Of a DNA stretch of 10,546 bases, positions 1 to 6,083 are shown one piece after another. Origin of the DNA: RUG12783 sp946409545 (lineage in GTDB: Bacteria; Bacillota_I; Bacilli_A; RF39; UBA660); the NCBI GenBank assembly GCA_946409545.1, contig CAMJWT010000029.1, positions 1-10,546 of the forward strand, written 5' to 3'. Positions within the stretch are counted from its first letter, which is position 1. Each line of letters begins with the position of its first letter. A program made the position numbers and the translations under genes. The notes below the pieces were generated by a model that saw only the letters and a list, made by a program, of their open reading frames with translations, did not search any database and had not been told where the DNA came from.

Positions 1-360
1 AAAGTATTACAAAAGTTAATACTTGAAGATATGAATAACTTTTTAAAAGAATTAGGAGAAGGATTTTGTTATATAAGTAATGAGTACAAAATAAAAATAG
101 GTGATCGATATAACTACATTGATTTATTGTTGTTTAATTATATTTATAATTGTTTTATTGTAATTGAACTAAAAGTAACGGAACTAAAGAAAGAACATAT
201 AGGACAGATACAAACATACATGAATTATGTTGATAAAAGTTTAAAGAGAGTAGATCAAGATAAGACCATCGGGATAATCATCACTAGAAGGGATAATAAG
301 TACCTTATCGAATATTGTAGTGATAAGAGAATAATATCAAGAGAATATAAAGTAATATAA
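1..360 (+). CDS. YhcG/DUF1016-family PD-(D/E)XK nuclease, C-terminal part (5' end outside window)
   Basis: The reading frame is open from the first base, so the ATG at 31 is probably internal: the ten codons before it continue the family-like helix leading into NNFLKELGEGF. The visible 119 residues match the C-terminal nuclease domain of YhcG/DUF1016 proteins. The PD-(D/E)XK core is present: Asp41 in YNYIDLLLFN, Glu56-x-Lys58 in FIVIELKV, and the following helix with Gln69 in GQIQTYMNY. The end, DKTIGIIITRRDNKYLIEY, is the usual last strand-helix part. Known family members are ~340-380 residues, have an N-terminal DUF1016_N domain and often occur in restriction-modification or other defence loci; their substrate is poorly defined. 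Only the C-terminal third is seen, so whether the gene is intact is unknown. The next gene starts ten bases downstream with its own AGGAGA site and is a damaged copy of the same family. Family assignment is confident; the function is not. Confidence 0.85.
   Translation, partial: KVLQKLILEDMNNFLKELGEGFCYISNEYKIKIGDRYNYIDLLLFNYIYNCFIVIELKVTELKKEHIGQIQTYMNYVDKSLKRVDQDKTIGIIITRRDNKYLIEYCSDKRIISREYKVI
259..360 (+). repeat. Direct repeat, copy 1 (3' end of first DUF1016 gene)
   Basis: These 102 bases align without gaps to 704-805. By eye there are 16 mismatches. The first 12 are all synonymous; the last four change the final residues and the stop codon (TAA against TGA). This marks the two DUF1016 genes as paralogues that diverged under protein-level constraint. 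Confidence 0.85.
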
Positions 361-370
361 AGGAGACAAC

Positions 371-805
371 ATGAATTATTACAATGAGATAAAAGATATA
401 TTAGTAAAAAGTGAAATATATGATAGAATTAAAGACTATTATAAAGATCAAAACAAAGTAAGAGTGTACTATGAAACGGGAAAATTATTAAGTGAAGCTG
501 GTAAAGAATATGGTAAAAATATCATAAAGCAATACGCAAATAATTTAATGATAGAAGTAGGTAAAAAGTATAATGAAAGAACGTTAAGAAGAATTAGACA
601 ATTTTATGAAACATTTAATAATTTAAAATGGTCCACATTGTGGACCAAATTATCTTGGAGTCATTATAGAGAAGTTCTATTAAAGTTAAAAAGCATTAAT
701 CGAGATAAAACAATAGGAATAATCATTACTAGAAGAGATAATAAGTATCTAATAGAGTATTGTAGTGATAAAAGAATAATATCAAGGGAATATAGATTAT
801 TATGA
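371..805 (+). CDS. DUF1016-family protein with in-frame deletion of the nuclease core
   Basis: A ribosome site AGGAGA at 361-366 precedes the ATG at 371. Residues 1-108 match the DUF1016 N-terminal domain, with landmarks YYETGKLLSEAGKEYG, ERTLRRIRQFYETF and LSWSHYREVLLKL. In intact relatives the last block leads into a helix of the INYYI type, a linker and then the ~150-residue PD-(D/E)XK domain. Here the protein jumps after KSIN straight to RDKTIGIIITRRDNKY, the last ~35 residues of the nuclease domain. The catalytic Asp and Glu-x-Lys are therefore missing and the length is 144 residues instead of ~340-380. The C-terminal tail is nearly identical to that of the preceding gene. Nuclease activity is very unlikely. 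It may be a decaying remnant, or a retained N-terminal binding or oligomerisation domain. The TGA stop overlaps the ATG of the helicase gene. Ile is mostly ATA and Arg almost all AGA, unlike the next gene. Confidence 0.8.
   Translation: MNYYNEIKDILVKSEIYDRIKDYYKDQNKVRVYYETGKLLSEAGKEYGKNIIKQYANNLMIEVGKKYNERTLRRIRQFYETFNNLKWSTLWTKLSWSHYREVLLKLKSINRDKTIGIIITRRDNKYLIEYCSDKRIISREYRLL
704..805 (+). repeat. Direct repeat, copy 2 (3' end of deleted DUF1016 gene)
   Basis: This is the partner of 259-360, ungapped over 102 bases. It begins directly after the deletion junction at about 700, so the repeat may mark the right boundary of the lost nuclease segment. Confidence 0.85.
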
Positions 806-2262
806 TAGATAGTATTAATGGTCATGAACTTGATAAGTATCAAAAAGAAATTGTTCTTGATAATAGTAAAAGTCTTCTTGTAGTAGCCGGTGCTGGATCT
901 GGTAAAACTTTAACAATTATTGGTAAAGTTAAATATTTAATTGAAAAATGTCATTATAAACCTTCTGATATTCTATGTATTTCTTTTACTAATGAAACGG
1001 TTAATAACTTAATTAATAAAGTTGGTTATAAGATAGATTGTTATACTTTTCATAAACTTGCGATGGAAATAATTAAAGATAATAATATTACGAAAGTTGT
1101 TGCTAAAGAAGATTTATTAGATTTTGTTGTTAATGAATATTTTCATAATATCATTTATGAATATCATTATGAAAAATATGTATGTGAATATTTAAATAAT
1201 CGTTTTAAAAACAATTATTCTTATGATGAAATAAAATTATTATATAAAGATGAACTAGAAGCCTTTATAAACTCTATTAAAACGTTTATAAGAACAATTA
1301 AGACTAATAACCATAATATTGATAATTTTAGAGAATATGTCCGTAAAACAAGGTTTAATGGTCGTTATAAGAGTTATTTAATTATTGTCTTTCATTTATA
1401 TTTAATATATATGGAAGAACTTAAAAGTATGAACGCAATTGATTTTGATGATATGATTGTTCTTGCTTGTGATTTAGTTAAAAATAATAAACTTAAAAGA
1501 AAATATAAATATATTATTATTGATGAATTTCAAGATACTTCTTTAATTAGATATCAATTAATAAAAGAGATTTTGTTGAAAACCAATGCAAACTTAATGT
1601 GTGTTGGTGATGATTATCAATCTATATATGCTTTTTCTGGTTGTACATTAGATATCTTTGTGAACTTTAATAAATATTTTAAAAATAGTAAAATTATGTA
1701 TCTTAAAAATACTTATCGTAATTCTTTAGAAATAATTAAAATATCAACAAAGTTTATTAAAAAGAATCATTATCAATTAAAGAAGAAATTACAAGCTAAA
1801 TTTTGTTTAACAAATCCTATTAAGATTATTAATTATACAAATAGTAGTTATAGGTATAAGTTTTATTTATTACTGGAATATTTATATAAACATAATATGA
1901 AAGATATCATGATTTTAGGTAGATATAATAATGATATTAATGAACTTATGGATGAAGTTAAATATAAAGATATGCATCTAATTTATTTAACAGTTCATAA
2001 AGCTAAAGGATTAGAGTGTGAAAATGTTATCTTAATTAATATGAGTGATAAAACAATGGGGTTCCCTAGTAAACTTGATAACCCTAAAATATATAAAAAG
2101 ATTTTTAAGAATAAAGAAAAGTATCCATATGCTGAAGAAAGAAGATTATTTTATGTTGCTTTAACTCGTACTAAGAAAAATATCTTTATTATGAGTAATA
2201 AAAATAAAGAATCTATTTTTATTCAAGAAATAAGAAGTAAAACAATTGATTTAGAACTATAA
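802..2262 (+). CDS. Compact helicase IV/UvrD-like SF1 DNA helicase
   Basis: All SF1A helicase motifs are visible in 486 residues: Q motif LDKYQ (10-14), Walker A GAGSGKT (30-36), motif Ia ISFTNETV (60-67), Ib YTFHKLA (81-87), motif II DEFQD (241-245), motif III GDDYQSIYAFSG (269-280), motif IV with Arg in NTYRN (303-307), motif V TVHKAKGLE (397-405) and motif VI EERRLFYVALTRTK (445-458). It should be an ATP-dependent 3'-5' translocase on DNA. The GDDxQxIxxFSG form of motif III recalls E. coli helicase IV (HelD) more than UvrD/PcrA. Only ~90 residues separate motifs IV and V, against ~280 in UvrD, so the large 2B subdomain is absent or vestigial; the long N-terminal extension of HelD is also missing. 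The ATG overlaps the previous stop as ATGA, and a weak AAGGGA at 784-789 lies 12 bases upstream. Repair or defence roles are both possible; nothing here decides. Confidence 0.88.
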   Translation: MIDSINGHELDKYQKEIVLDNSKSLLVVAGAGSGKTLTIIGKVKYLIEKCHYKPSDILCISFTNETVNNLINKVGYKIDCYTFHKLAMEIIKDNNITKVVAKEDLLDFVVNEYFHNIIYEYHYEKYVCEYLNNRFKNNYSYDEIKLLYKDELEAFINSIKTFIRTIKTNNHNIDNFREYVRKTRFNGRYKSYLIIVFHLYLIYMEELKSMNAIDFDDMIVLACDLVKNNKLKRKYKYIIIDEFQDTSLIRYQLIKEILLKTNANLMCVGDDYQSIYAFSGCTLDIFVNFNKYFKNSKIMYLKNTYRNSLEIIKISTKFIKKNHYQLKKKLQAKFCLTNPIKIINYTNSSYRYKFYLLLEYLYKHNMKDIMILGRYNNDINELMDEVKYKDMHLIYLTVHKAKGLECENVILINMSDKTMGFPSKLDNPKIYKKIFKNKEKYPYAEERRLFYVALTRTKKNIFIMSNKNKESIFIQEIRSKTIDLEL

Positions 2263-2275
2263 AATAAAGTATAAT
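2246..2275 (+). promoter_or_regulatory. Possible promoter for pdp
   Basis: TTGATT (2246-2251), an 18-base spacer and a perfect TATAAT (2270-2275) overlap the end of the helicase gene. Transcription would start close to 2282, leaving a leader of only about a dozen bases with the ribosome site at its very 5' end. In such AT-rich DNA a chance TATAAT is common, so this is tentative; pdp could instead be read through from the helicase gene, 31 bases upstream. Confidence 0.35.
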
Positions 2276-2293
2276 TATAGTAGGAGGAGCTTT

Positions 2294-3517
2294 ATGAATA
2301 TTGTTGATATTATTAACAAAAAAAGACTTAATAAAGAATTAAGTCATGATGAACTTGATTTTGCTTTCAATGGTTATTTAAATGGTACAGTTAAAGATTA
2401 TCAAATGAGTAGTTTACTTATGGCCATTTGTATTAATGGTATGACAGATAATGAAATATTTGATTTAACAGGTATTTTTATTGATAGTGGAGATGTCTTA
2501 GATTTATCAAGTATTCCAGGTATTAAAGTTGATAAACATTCAACAGGTGGTGTAGGTGATAAAGTAACATTAATTATTGGTCCTATTGTATCAAGTTGTG
2601 GTGTACCAGTACCTAAGATGAGTGGAAGAGGCTTAGGTCATACAGGTGGTACTATTGATAAACTTGAAAGTATCAAAGGTTTTAATACAAACTTAACAGA
2701 AGAAGAATTTATTAATCAAATTAAATCGATTGGTTTTGCCGTAACTGGTCAAACAAAGAATTTATGTCCAATGGATAAAGTTATTTATGCACTTCGTGAT
2801 GTAACAGGTACTGTTGCATCAATTCCATTAATAGCAACTAGTATTATGTCTAAAAAGATTGCAGGTGGCGCTGATAAAATTTTACTTGATGTTAAAGTTG
2901 GCGATGGTGCTCTTATGAAAACGATGGAAGATGCAGAGAAACTTGCATCTATAATGGAAGAAATTGGAAAAAGATATCATCGTGATGTTATTTGTGAAAT
3001 TACTGATATGAATGTACCTCTTGGTCATAATATTGGTAATAGTCTTGAAGTTATTGAAGCGATGGATACTTTAAAAGGAAGAAAAGGAAGACTATATGAT
3101 TTATGTCTTGATATCTCTTCACATATGATTAGTATCTCCAAAGGTATTAGTTATGAAGAAGCTAAAAAAGAAGCTCTTGATGCTATTGAAAGTGGACGAG
3201 CTTATAACAAGTTCTTAGAATTTGTTAAATGGCAAGGAGGGGATATTAATACTCTTGAAGTTAGTAAAGAAACTATTGAAATTAGAAGTACAAAAGAAGG
3301 TACTTTAAAGAACATTAGAGCTCTTGCTTTAGGAGAACTATCCGTATCTCTTGGAGCAGGCCGTCGTACAAAAGAAGATAGTATTGATCATAGTGTAGGT
3401 ATTGTCGTTGAAAAAGAGATTGGCGATATTATAAAAAAAGATGACCTATTGGCCACCTTGTATGTTAAAGATAAAAATTTAAGTCTTAATCCAGATGATT
3501 ATTTCGAGATAGTTTAA
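2294..3517 (+). CDS. pdp: Pyrimidine-nucleoside phosphorylase
   Basis: This cytosolic enzyme cleaves uridine, deoxyuridine and thymidine with phosphate to the free base and (deoxy)ribose 1-phosphate, in nucleoside salvage. The family signature SGRGLGHTGGTIDKLESI is at 110-127. Catalytic positions of E. coli thymidine phosphorylase (His85, Arg171, Ser186, Lys190) map with a constant offset to His82 in KHSTGGVGDK, Arg168 in ALRDVT, Ser183 and Lys187 in TSIMSKK, so the active site looks complete. Domains in order: N-terminal helical domain (~2-66), the phosphoribosyltransferase-like alpha/beta domain (~75-300) and the PYNP C-terminal domain (~320-405). At 407 residues it is slightly shorter than the ~433 of Bacillus Pdp, mainly at the C-terminus. 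Start is set by AGGAGG at 2282-2287, six bases before ATG. No deoC, cdd or nucleoside transporter gene is adjacent. The paralogue anthranilate phosphoribosyltransferase is excluded by the signature and length. Confidence 0.95.
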   Translation: MNIVDIINKKRLNKELSHDELDFAFNGYLNGTVKDYQMSSLLMAICINGMTDNEIFDLTGIFIDSGDVLDLSSIPGIKVDKHSTGGVGDKVTLIIGPIVSSCGVPVPKMSGRGLGHTGGTIDKLESIKGFNTNLTEEEFINQIKSIGFAVTGQTKNLCPMDKVIYALRDVTGTVASIPLIATSIMSKKIAGGADKILLDVKVGDGALMKTMEDAEKLASIMEEIGKRYHRDVICEITDMNVPLGHNIGNSLEVIEAMDTLKGRKGRLYDLCLDISSHMISISKGISYEEAKKEALDAIESGRAYNKFLEFVKWQGGDINTLEVSKETIEIRSTKEGTLKNIRALALGELSVSLGAGRRTKEDSIDHSVGIVVEKEIGDIIKKDDLLATLYVKDKNLSLNPDDYFEIV

Positions 3518-3518
3518 G

Positions 3519-3622
3519 ACACACAAAAAGGAGAGACCCCCTGGGCTCTCCTTTTAAAAAGAATAAAAAGGGGTTGGCTAGTGTGATACTAGCGACCAAT
3601 TCGCCTAAATCGAACTGGCGAT
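3519..3622 (-). ncRNA. Candidate small structured RNA, minus strand
   Basis: A minus-strand promoter (see 3627-3655) would start RNA near 3622. The first bases form a hairpin: TCGCC at 3601-3605 and GGCGA at 3617-3621 with an 11-base loop containing TTCGATT. A second hairpin follows: GCTAGT (3577-3582) against ACTAGC (3588-3593), five-base loop, extended by TTG/CAA past a bulge. Then come the single-stranded run CCCCTTTTT (3565-3573) and the terminator hairpin at 3526-3555. No open reading frame of note is present. I recognise no known family (not tmRNA, RNase P, SRP or 6S by the motifs I know). The C-rich unpaired run recalls Firmicute sRNAs that pair with ribosome binding sites; that is inference only. 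The hairpins could alternatively be DNA-level or plus-strand structures. Confidence 0.38.
3526..3555. terminator. Bidirectional Rho-independent terminator after pdp
   Basis: AAAAGGAGAG (3526-3535) pairs perfectly with CTCTCCTTTT (3546-3555). Within the ten-base loop, CCC and GGG can extend the stem past an unpaired A. On the plus strand the U-run is just the TTTT of the right arm. On the minus strand the tail is TTTTTGTGTG, so it could equally end a transcript coming from the right. Confidence 0.8.
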
Positions 3623-3626
3623 TTAT

Positions 3627-3655
3627 ATACTATGATAAAAGGCTAAAAAAGTCAA
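3627..3655 (-). promoter_or_regulatory. Minus-strand promoter driving the candidate small RNA
   Basis: Read on the minus strand: TTGACT (plus 3650-3655; five of six consensus bases), exactly 17 bases, then TAGTAT (plus 3627-3632; four of six). The start would fall just before the first hairpin. No minus-strand gene lies downstream except the opposite strand of pdp. Confidence 0.5.
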
Positions 3656-3692
3656 CGATATTTGTAAAAAAATGTTAACTTTTTTATAGTTC

Positions 3693-3721
3693 TTGCTAAT
3701 TTGTAAAAAAAAAGATAAACT
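3693..3721 (+). promoter_or_regulatory. Probable promoter of the first cysteine-rich protein gene
   Basis: TTGCTA (3693-3698), a 17-base A-rich spacer and TAAACT (3716-3721). An alternative uses TATATT (3722-3727) as -10 with TTGTAA (3701-3706) at a short 15-base spacing. The second choice places AGTAAGATAGG directly after the -10, as in the promoter at 9221. Some promoter is expected because the pdp terminator separates this gene from upstream transcription. Confidence 0.5.
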
Positions 3722-3763
3722 TATATTAGTAAGATAGGTTAATAAAATAATTGAGGTGGTTTT

Positions 3764-5944
3764 ATGAGTAAGAAAAAAGTAATTATATTTTTAATAATAA
3801 TGCTCATTTTAGGGATAAATATTAAGGTAGAAGCAGCTCAAGTCACATGTACTGATTATAAATGGACTGCTTCCGATAGTTGGACAAGAGATGGGGTTGG
3901 GTCATATTCTTCAACTACTGGTGCTCCTACATGTAGTACGTCAGGATCATCTCATACTCAAACAAAGAATGATAAATGTTATTCCTTTCTTAATATTATT
4001 TGTAAATATAGTAGAAGCTGGTCTAAACAGACTAAACAGAGTTGCTGTTGTTCAGGAGAAAACAAATCATATTATACTTGTCCAAATACATGTGGTTCTT
4101 CAGAATGTGCTACTCATACATTATCATTTAAAGACCCACCTAAAAAAATGTCTCATGGTGATTCTAGTACACTTTATGTAAATCTTCCAACAGGAAAGTC
4201 AGGATGGACTTTAAGTGTTACTAGTGGCTCTAGTTATGTATCAAAGTCAGGTCATACAATTAAAGCAGTAAATACTTCTGGTAAATGCCAGAATGTTATT
4301 TTGGCATCTTCAAAGGATGGTGATAATGCTTATTCTTATACTGATGGTTCAGCAAAAATACTTATTTATCCTGATTGGGAAGATCAAGGAATAAAAAAAA
4401 TGAGTAATCTTACTGATAAATGTGCAACAAATTATGGAATAACAAAGAAAAAAGCAAATGATGAAGGCTTAAATGTGTATCGAGTTCAATGTTCTGGTAG
4501 TAGTGGATCTTGTAAATGTCATGTGTATACAAGAGGATGTGGTAGTGATTCTACTCCATCAGCAAAATGTTATATAGATAACGATGGCTTTATGCGATGG
4601 GGTGTATATTCATATAGCAAGACAGCTTGCAAAGATTCTAAGGGTAATTATATAGTGTGTTCAGGAAAAAGTAATGAAATAGCTATTGATGATGAAAAGG
4701 ACTGTGTAAACAAACCAGTTTGTAAAACTATTAAGCCTAAAGAAAGTAAAAAGACTACTCCTTGTAATGGTCTTGGTGATAACCAAGGAACGTATAGAAA
4801 ATATTGTAGTGTTCCAAATTTTTTCGAAAATGGTAAAATAACGACTAAATATTTTTATGAAATAGATTGTAATGAAGGTATTTATACGGAATTTAAAGGT
4901 CCTGCGTATGATTGGAGCTTAGAATCATCACAAAATGCTTTCTTATATCCTGGAACAGGATTTAAATATATGCTAGGTGCTACTTCAAGATTATATTGTA
5001 CAGGTAAGTTTTATAATAGCATGTATGAGAAGTATTTAAAATATATTAAAGAATACACTTCTCAATTAGCTGCATTATCATCTGATTCATCAGAAGAAGA
5101 GAAAAGATTATATAATCAAAGAATTTCCGATTTTAGTACTTTAGTTGCTAAAAGTTACCTTGATTGGGATCCGAATTATACCTTTGAACCTAAAGTTGTT
5201 TTAACAGACTTAGTTGCTAAAAAGAATAATGAAGAACCTTATTCAGTAGAACTTGTAAGAAATAAAGCAACATCTGATATAAAAGCAAACACATGGATAT
5301 GTGGCGAATTAATAAAAAATACTAAAGTTAAACTTAATGAGGAAACACATAAACTTAACTTTGGTTCAAGAGGACATGCTAACTTTACATATGATCAAAA
5401 GCAACGTGTTGAAAAAATTGTACCTGAGGCTTGTTTAAATCCAAATGATGGAAAGATATCATATGGTGGTACTTGTAGTGAAGATTATTCTTTAGGTGCA
5501 CAATTCTTTATTTCATCAAATCGTGAAGTTATTGAAAAAATGAAAAAGAATAAGAGTCCTTATAATTATACTGTAGAAGTTACAAATATGGGATTCACTG
5601 GAACAAAAGATGAGTTTTATGCAAGCAATGGCACAACAGGTCGATTAGAATTATTAGATAATCAAATTATATATAGACATGTTGATCCTAAAGATCCTTT
5701 CTTAAAAGGAACAAGCCATGTTATTGGTATAAATTGGAAAAACAAGAAATATGATTTCACGAAGATTATTAAACCGGAAACATGGAATAAAACATCAATG
5801 TATAAAACAATTCGTTTAAATCAACAGACAAATCAAAAAATCAAAGAACTTACAAAGGATAAAAAGGCATCAATATATTATGTTCTTGGTTGTAAGGATG
5901 ATAATACGATTATTTGTAATTTAGTTAAAGATGCTAAAAGATAA
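3764..5944 (+). CDS. Large secreted cysteine-rich protein, paralogue A
   Basis: ATG 3764 follows GAGGTGG (3753-3759). The N-terminus is a signal peptide: SKKK, hydrophobic 6-20, likely cleavage after VEAA near 25. The mature protein of ~700 residues has about 30 cysteines, dense at 29-115 (including a CCC run at 94-96) and 220-370. Residues ~118-202 look like a bacterial Ig-like beta domain, weakly. From ~205 to the end it aligns with the next gene through shared blocks: YTRGCG (255-260), CNG..DNQGTY, YDWSLES (382-388), YPGTGFKY (395-402), and near the end IYRHVDPKDPFLKGTSH (636-652) with IGINW and KYDFT. The last two cysteines (710, 718) likely form a closing loop, also in the paralogue. There is no LPXTG or C-terminal membrane helix, so it is released or held non-covalently. 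I know of no function; an envelope or host-contact role is inference. It has its own promoter and terminator. Confidence 0.8.
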   Translation: MSKKKVIIFLIIMLILGINIKVEAAQVTCTDYKWTASDSWTRDGVGSYSSTTGAPTCSTSGSSHTQTKNDKCYSFLNIICKYSRSWSKQTKQSCCCSGENKSYYTCPNTCGSSECATHTLSFKDPPKKMSHGDSSTLYVNLPTGKSGWTLSVTSGSSYVSKSGHTIKAVNTSGKCQNVILASSKDGDNAYSYTDGSAKILIYPDWEDQGIKKMSNLTDKCATNYGITKKKANDEGLNVYRVQCSGSSGSCKCHVYTRGCGSDSTPSAKCYIDNDGFMRWGVYSYSKTACKDSKGNYIVCSGKSNEIAIDDEKDCVNKPVCKTIKPKESKKTTPCNGLGDNQGTYRKYCSVPNFFENGKITTKYFYEIDCNEGIYTEFKGPAYDWSLESSQNAFLYPGTGFKYMLGATSRLYCTGKFYNSMYEKYLKYIKEYTSQLAALSSDSSEEEKRLYNQRISDFSTLVAKSYLDWDPNYTFEPKVVLTDLVAKKNNEEPYSVELVRNKATSDIKANTWICGELIKNTKVKLNEETHKLNFGSRGHANFTYDQKQRVEKIVPEACLNPNDGKISYGGTCSEDYSLGAQFFISSNREVIEKMKKNKSPYNYTVEVTNMGFTGTKDEFYASNGTTGRLELLDNQIIYRHVDPKDPFLKGTSHVIGINWKNKKYDFTKIIKPETWNKTSMYKTIRLNQQTNQKIKELTKDKKASIYYVLGCKDDNTIICNLVKDAKR

Positions 5945-5953
5945 TTAAAATAT

Positions 5954-5982
5954 AAAAAAGAACAAAATATTTGTTCTTTTTT
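5954..5982 (+). terminator. Rho-independent terminator after paralogue A
   Basis: AAAAAAGAACAAA (5954-5966) and TTTGTTCTTTTTT (5970-5982) form a perfect 13-bp stem with loop ATA, running into a T-tract to 5983. The inner AAAGAACAAA/TTTGTTCTTT with T-tail is the classical form. It lies ten bases after the stop. Confidence 0.88.
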
Positions 5983-6017
5983 TATGTACAAATTTTGAAA
6001 AAAGTCTTTAAATGATA

Positions 6018-6047
6018 TTGATAATTATAATATAATAATGTTAGAAT
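6018..6047 (+). promoter_or_regulatory. Probable promoter of the paralogue B operon
   Basis: TTGATA (6018-6023), an 18-base spacer and TAGAAT (6042-6047; five of six consensus). It sits between the terminator at 5954-5982 and the start at 6084, where a promoter is needed. The AT-rich surroundings contain other TATAAT-like words, so the exact hexamers are uncertain. Confidence 0.55.
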
Positions 6048-6071
6048 AATATTGATATAGTAGAAAGTAAC

Positions 6072-6077
6072 GAGGTG
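6072..6077 (+). promoter_or_regulatory. Ribosome binding site fixing the start at 6084
   Basis: GAGGTG lies six bases before ATG 6084. The upstream in-frame GTG at 6075 overlaps this site, so it cannot be the start; using 6084 also gives a normal Lys-rich signal peptide beginning MKKK. Confidence 0.8.
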
Positions 6078-6083
6078 TATTTT

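Noticed and set aside
803..808. TGA read as tryptophan, extending the second DUF1016 gene
   Set aside because: The next codon is TAG, so only one residue would be added. All other Trp codons are TGG and no long gene contains an in-frame TGA.
3601..3621. tRNA-like T-arm on the minus strand (loop TTCGATT)
   Set aside because: The seven-base-loop version has a mismatch in the stem, and no acceptor, D or anticodon arm with matching spacing surrounds it.
3891..4181. Plus-strand open frame of 96 codons inside paralogue A
   Set aside because: It lies wholly inside the long signal-peptide-bearing gene in another frame, has no ribosome site, and its composition is that of a shadow frame.
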